Assembly (NCBI GenBank): GCA_947179295.1 | Contig: CAMXAZ010000001.1 | Location: 62,001-126,000, forward strand | From: an uncultured Muribaculaceae bacterium | Lineage (GTDB): Bacteria; Bacteroidota; Bacteroidia; Bacteroidales; Muribaculaceae | DNA length: 64,000 nt | Direction: 5' to 3' | Part shown: positions 17,188 through 26,004 of the stretch, piece by piece | Position numbering within the stretch: the stretch's first letter is position 1 | Layout: each line of letters opens with the position of its first letter | The notes under the pieces: generated by a model | Databases searched by the model: none | What the model saw: the letters and a program-made list of their open reading frames with translations, nothing else | Told to the model about the DNA's origin: nothing | Translations under genes and position numbers: made by a program

Positions 17188-17209
17188 GCAAGGAAATTGC
17201 AAGGAAATT
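17188..17209. repeat. tandem duplication of 11 bp
   Basis: GCAAGGAAATT is present twice without a gap (17188-17198, 17199-17209), immediately upstream of the TAATTTTG box of the DUF4421 gene, where the -33 region should be. Confidence 0.95.
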
Positions 17210-17212
17210 GCG

Positions 17213-17220
17213 TAATTTTG
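17213..17220 (+). promoter_or_regulatory. -7 box for the DUF4421 gene
   Basis: TAATTTTG matches the Bacteroidota -7 consensus and lies 26 bases before the chosen start codon. No good -33 box is found at the normal spacing; the 11-bp duplication occupies that position. Confidence 0.55.
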
Positions 17221-17246
17221 CACTCAATTTAGGTTTCAATCAGGTT

Positions 17247-18359
17247 ATGTGGATAAGAGTAAGGCATATATTGCTGGCGGTCATGACACTTGCAGCGCCC
17301 TTGGGAATGTCGGCGTTGGAAATGCCGGCTGATTCCGTATCCGGCAACAAGAGCAAGACGCGCTGGATCGGACAGCTGATCGATAACCGTTTCCAGATAC
17401 ATGACTCTACTATATATTATCCTGCTTTTCCGCGTGTGATCCTTGATATCTACAACTGGGGTGACCGCACGTTCAATTCCTACGACAAGAGATATGTGGT
17501 CGGTACGGGCACGAACTGGAAGCTCCAAGGCAAGGCCTACGGCTGGGCCGAGACGCAGACCATGCTGTTTCCGAAAAACTCGCTGCTGTCCATGCACTCG
17601 AACCTCTATTCCGATGCGGGTGCCTATATCAGTTTTATGGCTGTCAGCGTGGGCTATATGTGGAACATGGACAAGCTTTTCGATCATGACACCAAGCGCC
17701 ACACGTTTAATTTCGACTTCACCTGCTCGCGTTTCTCGATCAACTACAGTTCAGTCTCGTCAGAAGGCGGCATGATCCTGACCAGTCTCGGAGACTATAA
17801 CGACGGAAAGGATTTCAGATATGATTTTGACGGCGTGAGTATCAAGAACACGAATATCGACGCTTATTATTTCTTCAACCACAGCCGGTATTCACATGCC
17901 GCGGCCTATAGTTTTTCGAAATATCAGTTGCGCACGGCCGGCACGGCTATCGTTGGTCTGAATCTCGCCGAGATGGATTCAAATCTTGATTTTTCAGGGC
18001 TGCCTGAGGATATGCGTGATGCTTTGCCGCTGGAGCAGCCATATTTCAAGTTTCATCACCGCGACATAGCGGTGCTTGGCGGTTATGCCCGCAACTGGGT
18101 GCTCAAACCGCGGCGTTGGCTCCTGAACATGACTCTGATGGGCGCGCTGGGCTACAAGCGTACATATGAGGATGCTACTGACGCAAGCCGCAACCTGCTG
18201 GCCAATAACTACAAGGCCTGTCTGAGCTGTGTCTACAACCACCGCAAGCTTTTTGCTTCGGCTCAGCTGCGGTCAACTGGCTCACTGTATTACAACTCAA
18301 ATTTCACTCACTTCAGCACATTCTCTTCCCTGACGCTGACAGTCGGCATGCGCTTTTGA
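17247..18359 (+). CDS. DUF4421-type outer-membrane beta-barrel protein
   Basis: About 370 residues from ATG 17247 (MWIRVRHILLAVMTLAAP), which starts a signal peptide; an upstream in-frame ATG at 17181 lies before the -7 box and is rejected. The protein is rich in alternating aromatic strands and ends in LTLTVGMRF, a typical outer-membrane C-terminus. It resembles the DUF4421 family common in Bacteroidales, whose function is unknown. Its 3' end overlaps the tail of the convergent ABC permease gene by 63 bp. Confidence 0.65.
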   Translation: MWIRVRHILLAVMTLAAPLGMSALEMPADSVSGNKSKTRWIGQLIDNRFQIHDSTIYYPAFPRVILDIYNWGDRTFNSYDKRYVVGTGTNWKLQGKAYGWAETQTMLFPKNSLLSMHSNLYSDAGAYISFMAVSVGYMWNMDKLFDHDTKRHTFNFDFTCSRFSINYSSVSSEGGMILTSLGDYNDGKDFRYDFDGVSIKNTNIDAYYFFNHSRYSHAAAYSFSKYQLRTAGTAIVGLNLAEMDSNLDFSGLPEDMRDALPLEQPYFKFHHRDIAVLGGYARNWVLKPRRWLLNMTLMGALGYKRTYEDATDASRNLLANNYKACLSCVYNHRKLFASAQLRSTGSLYYNSNFTHFSTFSSLTLTVGMRF

Positions 18360-19505
18360 GGTGAAGTGGCGCAGCACCACGGCGCTTATGAAGTAGAGTC
18401 CGGTCAGAGCCCACAGCCCCATGTAATAGTGGCTGACATCGGCGAGAGTCGATCCGTTGCTGTTGATGCGGATGAATCCTTCCATGCCCCAGGTGGCGGG
18501 CACGAGATCAGAGATCATTTTCCAGAAGGGGCTGAAAGCGTAGCGCGGCCATGTCAGACCTGAGAGGAAGAGGAATACCACCGATGTGAATACTATGACA
18601 AGCAGTGACGACTCGCGCTCGCGGACAAAGACCTGGAGTGTCTGGCCGAGGAAGCTGGTGGCCAGAAGCATCACGAAGATCAGAGGCATGAAGTCCATGA
18701 AGCGGCCTATGTGGGGCAGCGAGAACATCCAGGGGATGAGTTCGAGTATGTAGTAGCTCAGGGGGAGATAGATCATGAGATAGCACAGCGATTTGCCAAG
18801 GACGGTGGCGAGTGTTCCGCCCTCGTAGCCGAGCGGATCATAGCCCTTGTTTTTGCGGCGGCGGTCGGCGGCAGTGCCGGCTATCATGGTGATGCCTAAC
18901 AGAAGGCTCTGCTGGAGAATGAGCACCACGATTCCCGGCATGACAAACGATGCGAAGCCCTGGGAGACGTCGCCGAGGAAATTGGCCTGGGTGTTGACCG
19001 GAAGTCCGCCAACGGTGCTCGTCAGCAGTCCGCCGTCGGCAAGCCGCCGGGCGGTGATGGCGGAAACTTCATGCATCTGCAGGTCAGTCAGCGAGAAGAG
19101 ATACTGGCGGTAACGCAGAAGCAGTGACATGTCGGAATAGAAGGAGCAGACAGCCTGCTCGCCGCGACCTATCTTGCGGGAGAAGTCGGCCGGAATCTCC
19201 ACCACTCCGTAGGCTTTCTTTTCCATCCATGCGCGCCGGGCCTCCTGCATGTCTGACGCATAGCCTATGATGTTGAATCCCTGTGTAGCTCCGAGATTGC
19301 GCACGAACTCGCGGCTGTCGGCCGTGCGGCAGTTGTCAACCACAACGGTGTCGATCTTCTTGACAACCTCAGGATTGTAGATGAGGGTGTAGACGATCGG
19401 GTAGGCCAGCGGCAGTGCGAAGAAAAAGAGCAGGACGCCGATGTCGGTGAAGACCAGGCGGGTCTCGCGGCGCCATACGCGGAATAAGCTTTTAAACCAG
19501 TTCAT
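18297..19505 (-). CDS. ABC-2 type permease of an efflux operon (second copy)
   Basis: A 402-residue membrane protein of the ABC-2 (YhhJ/drug exporter) family. One N-terminal helix (about 23-42) is followed by a periplasmic domain with the VVDNCRTADSREFVRNL and YGVVEIPADFSRKIGRG segments, then five C-terminal helices from about 190. Last gene of tolC-hlyD-permease-permease. No Walker A or signature motif is present here or in the neighbours, so the ATPase must come from elsewhere or be absent. It shares 63 bp with the convergent DUF4421 gene. Confidence 0.88.
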   Translation of the reverse strand: MNWFKSLFRVWRRETRLVFTDIGVLLFFFALPLAYPIVYTLIYNPEVVKKIDTVVVDNCRTADSREFVRNLGATQGFNIIGYASDMQEARRAWMEKKAYGVVEIPADFSRKIGRGEQAVCSFYSDMSLLLRYRQYLFSLTDLQMHEVSAITARRLADGGLLTSTVGGLPVNTQANFLGDVSQGFASFVMPGIVVLILQQSLLLGITMIAGTAADRRRKNKGYDPLGYEGGTLATVLGKSLCYLMIYLPLSYYILELIPWMFSLPHIGRFMDFMPLIFVMLLATSFLGQTLQVFVRERESSLLVIVFTSVVFLFLSGLTWPRYAFSPFWKMISDLVPATWGMEGFIRINSNGSTLADVSHYYMGLWALTGLYFISAVVLRHFTSKAHADCQRQGRECAEVSEI

Positions 19506-19592
19506 AGTCTCGGAAGTGAATATACCAGTCAGGAGGGGAGGAGTGGGTGGATTGGGTGCGTTAAGAATCAGTGGTGAGGACCGGAGCTGAGG

Positions 19593-20750
19593 TCAGGGTA
19601 TGTAGACCGGATGCTCGCACTGGCGGCGGAGCCGTCGGAGCCCTATCAGAGGCAGAAGGGTGAACAGAAGCAGGGCCACATAGTAGAAGCGCGAATAGTA
19701 GATGGGGATTCCGTTGAGGGCCTGGTCGATGTAGATCAGGAAGTAGTAGCGGATCGGTACGATATAGGAGAATATCGCTATTCCGCCATACATCTTTTCA
19801 ACCGGAAACGAGAAGCCGGCCACTGAGAAGCAGAGAATTCCGGTCAGTGATACGATCGAGAGCGCTATGCGGAAGTTTGGCAGCATCTCGGTAATGAACA
19901 CAGCGAATCCCTGGGTGGCTGTCACAAGAAGCAGCATTGCCAGTACCATGTGGACCGGATGGTTGTTGAGCGGGAAGCCGAGGAAGCCGAACATCACGGC
20001 CTGGATGGTGAGTCCGACGGAGGTGAAGATCACCGTCTGCGGTAGTAGTTTGCCGAGCAAGGCTATGCCCATATGGCCGCGAGCCTCTTCAAGCCATTCA
20101 ACCGAAGTGCCGGTTTTGTGCTCCTGGCAGATGCTGAACACTGTCACGAGCAGTATTATCAGCGCCAGCAGGCAGGGTATGAACGACTGGCAGAGATAGA
20201 TCGAATAGTTGGTCCAGGGGTTGTTGAGCGGATGGGTGCGGATGACAAGAGGCTGAATCAGGGAGCCTGCCAGATTTTCGTCGGCTCCGGCGCTGACAAG
20301 AGTAGTCTTGACAATGCCGCCGGCTGTGGTGACGGCGATTGTCTTGAATCCTTTGAAACTGAGCGATCCGGGCACGAAGATTGTCATGTTGGAGAAAAAC
20401 GACAGCGTGGGTTTCTCTCCTGCTATAGCTTTCTGCTGAAAGTCGGAGGGGATGAGAAAAAAACCGTATATTTCCCCGCTTTTCACTCCGTTGATAGCCT
20501 CATGATAGCTTTCGAAATCAGAGTCAATGTTAATGAGCGGAGAGGCATTGAGCGAACGGGCTATCTGGCGTGACATTGAGGAGTGATCGAGGTCTACCAT
20601 CCCTACGGGCACTTTCAGCGGCAGACCTTCGTGCATGAGATTCAGAAAGAAGAATGAACATGCAAGAGGCACCACCAGCATCATGACCACATAGATCTTG
20701 CGGGAGGTCAGGCGCCGGAGTTCGCGTTTGATTATGTCGAGAAGCACCAT
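19593..20750 (-). CDS. ABC-2 type permease of an efflux operon (first copy)
   Basis: A 385-residue paralogue of the next gene with the same layout: N-terminal helix (about 20-37), periplasmic domain with VGMVDLDHSSMSRQIARSL and YGFFLIPSDFQQKAIAGEKP, then five or six helices to the C-terminus. Two different permeases imply a heterodimer. It begins 27 bases after hlyD. Confidence 0.9.
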   Translation of the reverse strand: MVLLDIIKRELRRLTSRKIYVVMMLVVPLACSFFFLNLMHEGLPLKVPVGMVDLDHSSMSRQIARSLNASPLINIDSDFESYHEAINGVKSGEIYGFFLIPSDFQQKAIAGEKPTLSFFSNMTIFVPGSLSFKGFKTIAVTTAGGIVKTTLVSAGADENLAGSLIQPLVIRTHPLNNPWTNYSIYLCQSFIPCLLALIILLVTVFSICQEHKTGTSVEWLEEARGHMGIALLGKLLPQTVIFTSVGLTIQAVMFGFLGFPLNNHPVHMVLAMLLLVTATQGFAVFITEMLPNFRIALSIVSLTGILCFSVAGFSFPVEKMYGGIAIFSYIVPIRYYFLIYIDQALNGIPIYYSRFYYVALLLFTLLPLIGLRRLRRQCEHPVYIP

Positions 20751-20777
20751 CGTTTGACAGATTGAAAAGGGGAAGGA

Positions 20778-21800
20778 TTATTTCTTGAAGTAGACCACAC
20801 TCATGCCGGGCCGCAGCTGGGCTATGGTGTCGAGCGGGTGGGCCTTGACTTCGAAAGTCTTGCTGTCCCACTGTCCGGTGGCCTTGGTGGCCTGCCAGGT
20901 GGCATAGCTTCCGAGATCGCGGACATAGTAGATTTTGGCTTTCACGGTCTTCTTGTCGAGGGCCGGGATCATGATCTCGATTTCGCCGCCGAGAGGCATG
21001 TCGTTGAGGAGTTCTTCACGTACATTGAATGTGACCCACTTGTCGCTGAGCTTCAGAAGGCTCATGATCGGAGCACCGAGCGATACGAGCTCGCTTTCGG
21101 CAGGGTAGATCTGGTCGATCTGCCCGTCGCACGGTGCCAGCAGGTACTGGTCTTCCAGCAGGCTTTCCACTTCGGCTACTCCGCCTTTGGCCACGTTGAC
21201 CATTGCGGCCGCGCTCTCCTTGTCTTCTTTCTGAGCGCCTGTCACGGCGAGATCCACCTGGCTCTGTGCGGCACGGTGAGCGGCCACGGCTGCGTCATAG
21301 GCGGCTTTGGCTTCGTCGCGCTTCTGTTCTGAAACCACACCCTCACGGAAGAGATTTTCCATGCGGTTGTAGGTTTTCTGGGTGATGGTGACGGCAGCCT
21401 CGGCCTGTGCGGCAAGATCACGGGCCGACTGGATGATCTGCTTGCGTGTGCCGGCATCTACTTTCTGATTCTGGGTGCGGGCCACGGTTTCCATGCCTTC
21501 CGCCTGCATGAGTTTGGCGTCGGCAAGGGAGGAGTGGATGTGCACGAGTGTGTCGCCGGCATGGACAATATCTCCTTCATGGACGTAGAGTCTGACCACA
21601 CGTCCTGGAAGTTTGCCGGAGATGCGGATCGACGTGGCATCGGCCTGACCCTCGACTATCTCCGATGGTTTGTTGAGAAAACAGAATCCTATGATGGCAA
21701 GGACGATACAGATTACTACCATGACGGCCAGAGCCGTCATGAGGATACGGTTCTCGCTGCGCTGGGCATTGGCGGCGGAGGTGTTCTGCTTGTCTGACAT
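20778..21800 (-). CDS. HlyD/EmrA-type periplasmic adaptor protein
   Basis: A 340-residue membrane fusion protein with one N-terminal helix (about 18-43), a lipoyl/biotinyl-like half around KLPGRVVRLYVHEGDIVHAGDTL, a coiled-coil hairpin (about 100-190, rich in Ala, Glu, Gln and Lys), and the second lipoyl half ending LAPCDGQIDQIYPAESELV. It bridges the inner-membrane permeases and the TolC-type channel of the same operon. Confidence 0.93.
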   Translation of the reverse strand: MSDKQNTSAANAQRSENRILMTALAVMVVICIVLAIIGFCFLNKPSEIVEGQADATSIRISGKLPGRVVRLYVHEGDIVHAGDTLVHIHSSLADAKLMQAEGMETVARTQNQKVDAGTRKQIIQSARDLAAQAEAAVTITQKTYNRMENLFREGVVSEQKRDEAKAAYDAAVAAHRAAQSQVDLAVTGAQKEDKESAAAMVNVAKGGVAEVESLLEDQYLLAPCDGQIDQIYPAESELVSLGAPIMSLLKLSDKWVTFNVREELLNDMPLGGEIEIMIPALDKKTVKAKIYYVRDLGSYATWQATKATGQWDSKTFEVKAHPLDTIAQLRPGMSVVYFKK

Positions 21801-21882
21801 GACTTTAGGTGGTTTTGTTATGAGGTTGATTTTGATTTCTTGAATTCCGGATGGCTTTCAGCAGCTGCTTTCAGCCGGTCTC

Positions 21883-23361
21883 TTATTGTGCGGCCTGCAC
21901 GTCAAGCCGTCCGAGCACTTTGTTGAGGTATACATCGCATAGATATACATCGATGCGGGCGTCGATGTTCTCGGAGTGGGCCTTGAGCCATGCGGTCTGG
22001 GCTTCCATGACATTGTCAACGGTCATCACTCCGTCGCGGAATCCGAGCTGAGCGCAACGCAGGTTCTCGTCGGCCTTGGCGAGGTTGGCTTCAGTCATGC
22101 TGAAAGTCTTGAATGCCTCATCGGCTTTGAACGAGGCCTGGCTGACCTGGAGGTCTATCATCTCGCGGGCATTGTCGAGCTGAAGATTGGCGGCCACGGT
22201 CTGAGCCTTGGCTGCGCGGAGTTTGTTGTAGTTGCTTCCCCAGTGCCAGATAGGTATGGTCAGCATGGCTCCGACCGAGAACATGCCGTTGAATTTCTTC
22301 TGAAAGCCGTCAAACATGTTGGGGTTCGAGAATGAGTAGGCTCCTACCAGTGCGAGATTAGGCATCATGGAGGCGCGGGCCACGGCTTCTTTTTCCTTAT
22401 AGATCTTCACGCCGAGTTCGAGGGCGCGAAGGTCGTCGCGCGAGGCGTAGACCTGCTGCATGTCGTAGTTCTTGGCAACAGGCGCGGTGGTGCTGATGGT
22501 TTCGGCGTCTTCGTCAGCGAGAGTGAAAACAGTGTGTACAGGCAGGCCGCACACCTGGGCGAGGGCCATGCGCGAGAGCACCAGTCCGTTGTCAACCTTC
22601 GTCAGGTCGATCTGGGCCGAGTTGAGCTTGACATCGACAGTGAGCTGGTCGCGTTTGGTGGCCACTCCCTCTTTGACCATCAGACTGACGTTGTGGCTGA
22701 GAGTGTCAAGCAGATTGACATAGCTCACGGCGAGTTTCTGCTTTGCTTTCAGCGAGACAACCTGCCAGTAGGCGGCATCGACGGCATAGATGACATCCTG
22801 CGCCGAGTTGTCGTGCATGGCAGTGGCAAGCTGTTCGGCATAGCCGGTTATCTTGTTCATCGCCACGATTTTTCCGCCCATGAAAATAGGCTGGGTGAGG
22901 GTGACGGCGCCGAAAAACACGTTGTGGAGGTCGTAGCTCAGAGCTTCTTTGGGCAGATAGGCAACCTGTGAGGGGATGGGTTTGCCGTCGACCATCACCG
23001 GCTTTCCGTCAATGGGGTTCTTGACGAAATCGAATTCATAGCCCTTGGTCTCCGGGTTGAATGACTTGATGGGCAGAAGTTGGTCTGATTCCAATACGGA
23101 AATGCCTTTCTGATTGTACATATAGCCGCCTGCAAAGTCAAGTGACGGCAGATAGGCGGCGAATGCCTGGTCTTTCTCGTAACCGGCCACCTTTATCTGC
23201 TGGGCCGAGCGACGGAGATCCTTGTTGTTGGTCAATGCCAGCTGCCGGCACTGCTCAAGGCTCATGACGCTTCCTTCCGAAGGAATGTCAGAGGGTGAGA
23301 CAGCGGCGACGCCGAGCGCCAGAGGTGCCAGCAAGGCAATTAAAAGTCTGCGTTTTGCCAT
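21883..23361 (-). CDS. TolC family outer-membrane efflux channel
   Basis: A 492-residue outer-membrane channel with a signal peptide. The two homologous OEP halves are visible: LEQCRQLALTNNKDLRRSAQQI at the start of the first, and SFKADEAFKTFSMTEANLAKADENLRCAQL in the second, both long amphipathic helices. First gene of the operon tolC-hlyD-permease-permease, so its promoter sets expression of all four. Confidence 0.93.
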   Translation of the reverse strand: MAKRRLLIALLAPLALGVAAVSPSDIPSEGSVMSLEQCRQLALTNNKDLRRSAQQIKVAGYEKDQAFAAYLPSLDFAGGYMYNQKGISVLESDQLLPIKSFNPETKGYEFDFVKNPIDGKPVMVDGKPIPSQVAYLPKEALSYDLHNVFFGAVTLTQPIFMGGKIVAMNKITGYAEQLATAMHDNSAQDVIYAVDAAYWQVVSLKAKQKLAVSYVNLLDTLSHNVSLMVKEGVATKRDQLTVDVKLNSAQIDLTKVDNGLVLSRMALAQVCGLPVHTVFTLADEDAETISTTAPVAKNYDMQQVYASRDDLRALELGVKIYKEKEAVARASMMPNLALVGAYSFSNPNMFDGFQKKFNGMFSVGAMLTIPIWHWGSNYNKLRAAKAQTVAANLQLDNAREMIDLQVSQASFKADEAFKTFSMTEANLAKADENLRCAQLGFRDGVMTVDNVMEAQTAWLKAHSENIDARIDVYLCDVYLNKVLGRLDVQAAQ

Positions 23362-23393
23362 GATTGGGTGCTTAGTTGAAAACGTGAGATCCT

Positions 23394-23433
23394 GACCCGT
23401 AAAGTGTGTGTTTGAAACGGGTCTGCAAATATA
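23394..23433 (-). promoter_or_regulatory. promoter -7 box and inverted repeat before the efflux operon
   Basis: TATATTTG (minus strand, 23433-23426) matches the -7 consensus. Directly downstream, around the expected transcription start, GACCCGT (23394-23400) and ACGGGTC (23417-23423) form a perfect 7-bp inverted repeat with a 16-bp spacer. It could be an operator for a TetR-type repressor or a leader hairpin. No regulator gene is adjacent. Confidence 0.5.
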
Positions 23434-23528
23434 ACCTCTTTTGGAGATTAAAAGTTTAATTTGAGTTCAAGATAATTATCCCAAATCGGCGAAAAACTAT
23501 TCTGTTTTACTGCGAACTTTGTCCTGCT

Positions 23529-24176
23529 TTATTTTCGGCCGAAATCAGCGGGAATTTCGCCCCAGACGGGAGTGTCCCAGGTGAGTATCGGATTGGTGAT
23601 TTCATGGGTCTGAAGCCACAGTGTGGCGCGTCTGATCATTTCGAACAGAGGGGCGTTGGCGGCAGTGGGTTTCAGGCTTGTTTTAGGCTGTCGGTTGCGC
23701 ACCCATGAGCGGGCTGTGCGCGAGTCTGTGTAGATGGGCACATTGTGGCGCCCCTGCTGTGTCAGAAGTGCAAGTCCGTGGACCAGCGCGAGATACTCGC
23801 CGATGTTGTTGGTGCCTCCTTCAAACGGTCCGGCATGGAAGATGCGCTCGCCGGTGCGTACCCACACGCCCTGATATTCCACAGGACCTGGATTGCGCGA
23901 GCAGGCGGCGTCGACGGCCAGTGCGTCCAGGCGGATATCCGGAAAGGCTTCATAGTTGACATGTTCATGAGACGGGCCTTTGGCTATGGCGCTGAGTAGT
24001 TCCAGTTGTTCGGCAGGATCTCCGCGGTAGGCTGCTACAGCCGCTTCCTGCGAGTCGAAGCTCTTGAAGCGCGCGTCGGGATAACCTTTGACCTGTAACT
24101 GACATTCTTCCCAGGAGTCAAAGACTCCGGTGGCAAAGCCGTTCCAGACTACATAGAATTTTTTGCGTGGGGCCAT
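23529..24176 (-). CDS. rnhA: ribonuclease HI with N-terminal hybrid-binding (viroplasmin-type) domain
   Basis: A 215-residue enzyme that cuts RNA in RNA-DNA hybrids. Residues 5-50 (KKFYVVWNGFATGVFDSWEE) form the small hybrid-binding domain; the catalytic RNase H fold follows with D89 (LAVDAACSRNPG), E127 (NNIGEYLAL) and D151 (YTDSRTA), and the last acidic residue near the C-terminus (D201 or D211). Cytoplasmic. Last gene of the long co-directional run, 25 bases after the AlaDH/PNT-like gene. Confidence 0.93.
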   Translation of the reverse strand: MAPRKKFYVVWNGFATGVFDSWEECQLQVKGYPDARFKSFDSQEAAVAAYRGDPAEQLELLSAIAKGPSHEHVNYEAFPDIRLDALAVDAACSRNPGPVEYQGVWVRTGERIFHAGPFEGGTNNIGEYLALVHGLALLTQQGRHNVPIYTDSRTARSWVRNRQPKTSLKPTAANAPLFEMIRRATLWLQTHEITNPILTWDTPVWGEIPADFGRK

Positions 24177-24201
24177 ATTATATATAGGTGGAGGAGGAAG
24201 C

Positions 24202-25383
24202 TTATGAAAGGGTTAGATAAATGCTGATGTCTACACTGCGCATCCCGGTAGCCTTGGCCACCTGCGGGTTGACAATGCGTCCGAAGAATGTATAGGTGGC
24301 TTTCTGCATACCCGGCAGCAGTTTGAGGGCGTTGCTGACTCCCTCGCAGCTGACAATCGAGCTCATCAGAGTGATCAGCGTGTTGCTGAGGGCCATTGCG
24401 GCTGTACGGGCAACGGCGCAGCCTGCATGGACGAAGCAGATGCGTTCACGGAGCGAGGCCGATTCTCTGACTGCCAGTGCATCGGCGAGATCCACGGGAG
24501 TCATGGCCGGGAATGCCTTGCCGCTGTCAGAGGAGAGGTCAAAGGCAAGCACTCCGCGCTTCATCACCGAGGTAAGCTCTGATCCGGCGCTGAATGGTTC
24601 TGAGGTCGGTGTAACCACTACCACATCGGCTGCCCGAAGCGCGTTTTCAAGCGTGTGGGGATGCAGTGTCGAGGTTATTACCCACGGGCCAAGCTCCTGC
24701 GATGCGCGGCGCAGGGAGTAGACGTCGTTGTCATACATTCTGACCGTTGCTCCGAGGCCCATTGCCGACCGGGCTGCCGCACAGGCTGCGATGCCTGATC
24801 CGATGACAAGCACTTCGCAGGGGATGATTCCGGCCACACCGCCGAGCAGTATCCCTTTCCCGCGTGTCGCGTCGGCAAGCAGCGATGATGCCATAGCCAC
24901 AGAGGCCCGGCCATCGATTTCGGCAAGGATATCGGCAAAGGGAGTGCAGCCGCCTGAGTCTTCAATGAGATCAAGGGCTATGGATATGACATGGCGCTTC
25001 AGAAGTTCCTTGATGGCATCGGCGTGCTGGTTCTGCGGCTTGAGCAGGGTGAGAAGCATGGACCCGCGGCGCATTTTCCGCACATCGGCCGCTTCGAGCG
25101 GGGCAAGGTGTATGACGATGTCGCAGCCTAAGGCCTCACTGCGGGTGCCTACGCTGACACCGGCGCGCATATACTGGTTGTCGGTGTAGTTGATCGCCGC
25201 CGTGGCTCCGGCTTCCATCTTTATGCGGAAACCGCGTTCGGTCAGCTCGGCGGCCGCCTCAGGTGTCAGCGGGAAGCGCCGTTCCGAGGGGCTTTGGCAG
25301 GCGGGCAGGCCTATGGTGAGGCTCCGGCGGTCAGTCAGAGTCTCCTGAGGCTGTTCCTGGGGAGTGTGGGTGAACTGTGGCAT
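24202..25383 (-). CDS. alanine dehydrogenase / NAD(P) transhydrogenase alpha family protein
   Basis: A 393-residue protein with the AlaDH/PNT N-terminal domain (ERRFPLTPEAAAELTERGF) and the NAD-binding Rossmann domain (GKGILLGGVAGIIPCEVLVIGSG.). The two residues known as catalytic in alanine dehydrogenases, a Lys in the VKVKEP segment and a His in the FTYLHL segment, align with Ala in HLAPLE and Lys in LTLLKP. Alanine dehydrogenase activity is therefore doubtful, and the segment looks more like the transhydrogenase alpha subunit, yet no PntB gene is near. Cytoplasmic. Calls of ald or pntA would both be premature. Confidence 0.7.
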   Translation of the reverse strand: MPQFTHTPQEQPQETLTDRRSLTIGLPACQSPSERRFPLTPEAAAELTERGFRIKMEAGATAAINYTDNQYMRAGVSVGTRSEALGCDIVIHLAPLEAADVRKMRRGSMLLTLLKPQNQHADAIKELLKRHVISIALDLIEDSGGCTPFADILAEIDGRASVAMASSLLADATRGKGILLGGVAGIIPCEVLVIGSGIAACAAARSAMGLGATVRMYDNDVYSLRRASQELGPWVITSTLHPHTLENALRAADVVVVTPTSEPFSAGSELTSVMKRGVLAFDLSSDSGKAFPAMTPVDLADALAVRESASLRERICFVHAGCAVARTAAMALSNTLITLMSSIVSCEGVSNALKLLPGMQKATYTFFGRIVNPQVAKATGMRSVDISIYLTLS

Positions 25384-25398
25384 ATGCTTGTACTTTGT

Positions 25399-25959
25399 TC
25401 AGTCCTGAGATCCGTTTTCTTTCAGCCGCAGTCCGAAACGGCTGATGAAGGCCCGGCATTTTTCTTCTATCTGGTCTTCGTCTTCGAGGCAGGTGCTGTC
25501 GAAGATCTCGGCCGCACGGCTGTAGAAAGGCATGCGGGCGGCCAGTTGCTTTCTGACAAACTCCTCCAGTTCGCTGTCACTGAGAGCCGCTATCAGCGGA
25601 CGTTTGTGGCGTCCGCGTTTGAGCCGCTCAAACAGTCGCTCCTCGGAGGCTGCGAGCAACACCGTCAGGCCTCTTGACTGCATCAGTTCCATGTTGCCGG
25701 CAAAGCAGGGAGTGCCGCCTCCGCAGGCCACCACAACGTCACGCTTGCCGTCGGCACTGACTTCGCGCAGCATCCGGCGTTCCATATCGCGGAAAGCCTC
25801 CTCGCCTTCCTCGGCGAAGATTTCGCGGATCTTCTTGCCGGCGCGGGCCTCGATGTAATCGTCGAGATCAATGAAATCAAGTTCGCAGCGCCGGGCAAGC
25901 GCCTTTCCGAGGGTCGATTTGCCGCAGCCCATGTAGCCGATGAGAAAGATGGTCTTCAT
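25399..25959 (-). CDS. aroK: shikimate kinase
   Basis: A 186-residue P-loop kinase of the chorismate pathway that phosphorylates shikimate with ATP. Walker A is GYMGCGKST (8-16); the substrate-binding segments are DLDDYIEARAGKKIREIF, the Arg in FRDMERRML, and CGGGTPCF. Length is normal, with a modest C-terminal extension. It lies 15 bases before the AlaDH/PNT-like gene and 45 after the GH3 gene. Confidence 0.95.
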   Translation of the reverse strand: MKTIFLIGYMGCGKSTLGKALARRCELDFIDLDDYIEARAGKKIREIFAEEGEEAFRDMERRMLREVSADGKRDVVVACGGGTPCFAGNMELMQSRGLTVLLAASEERLFERLKRGRHKRPLIAALSDSELEEFVRKQLAARMPFYSRAAEIFDSTCLEDEDQIEEKCRAFISRFGLRLKENGSQD

Positions 25960-26004
25960 TTTGTCAGATAATATTTCTATATAATGTGTCAGGAGGAGTG
26001 GAGA

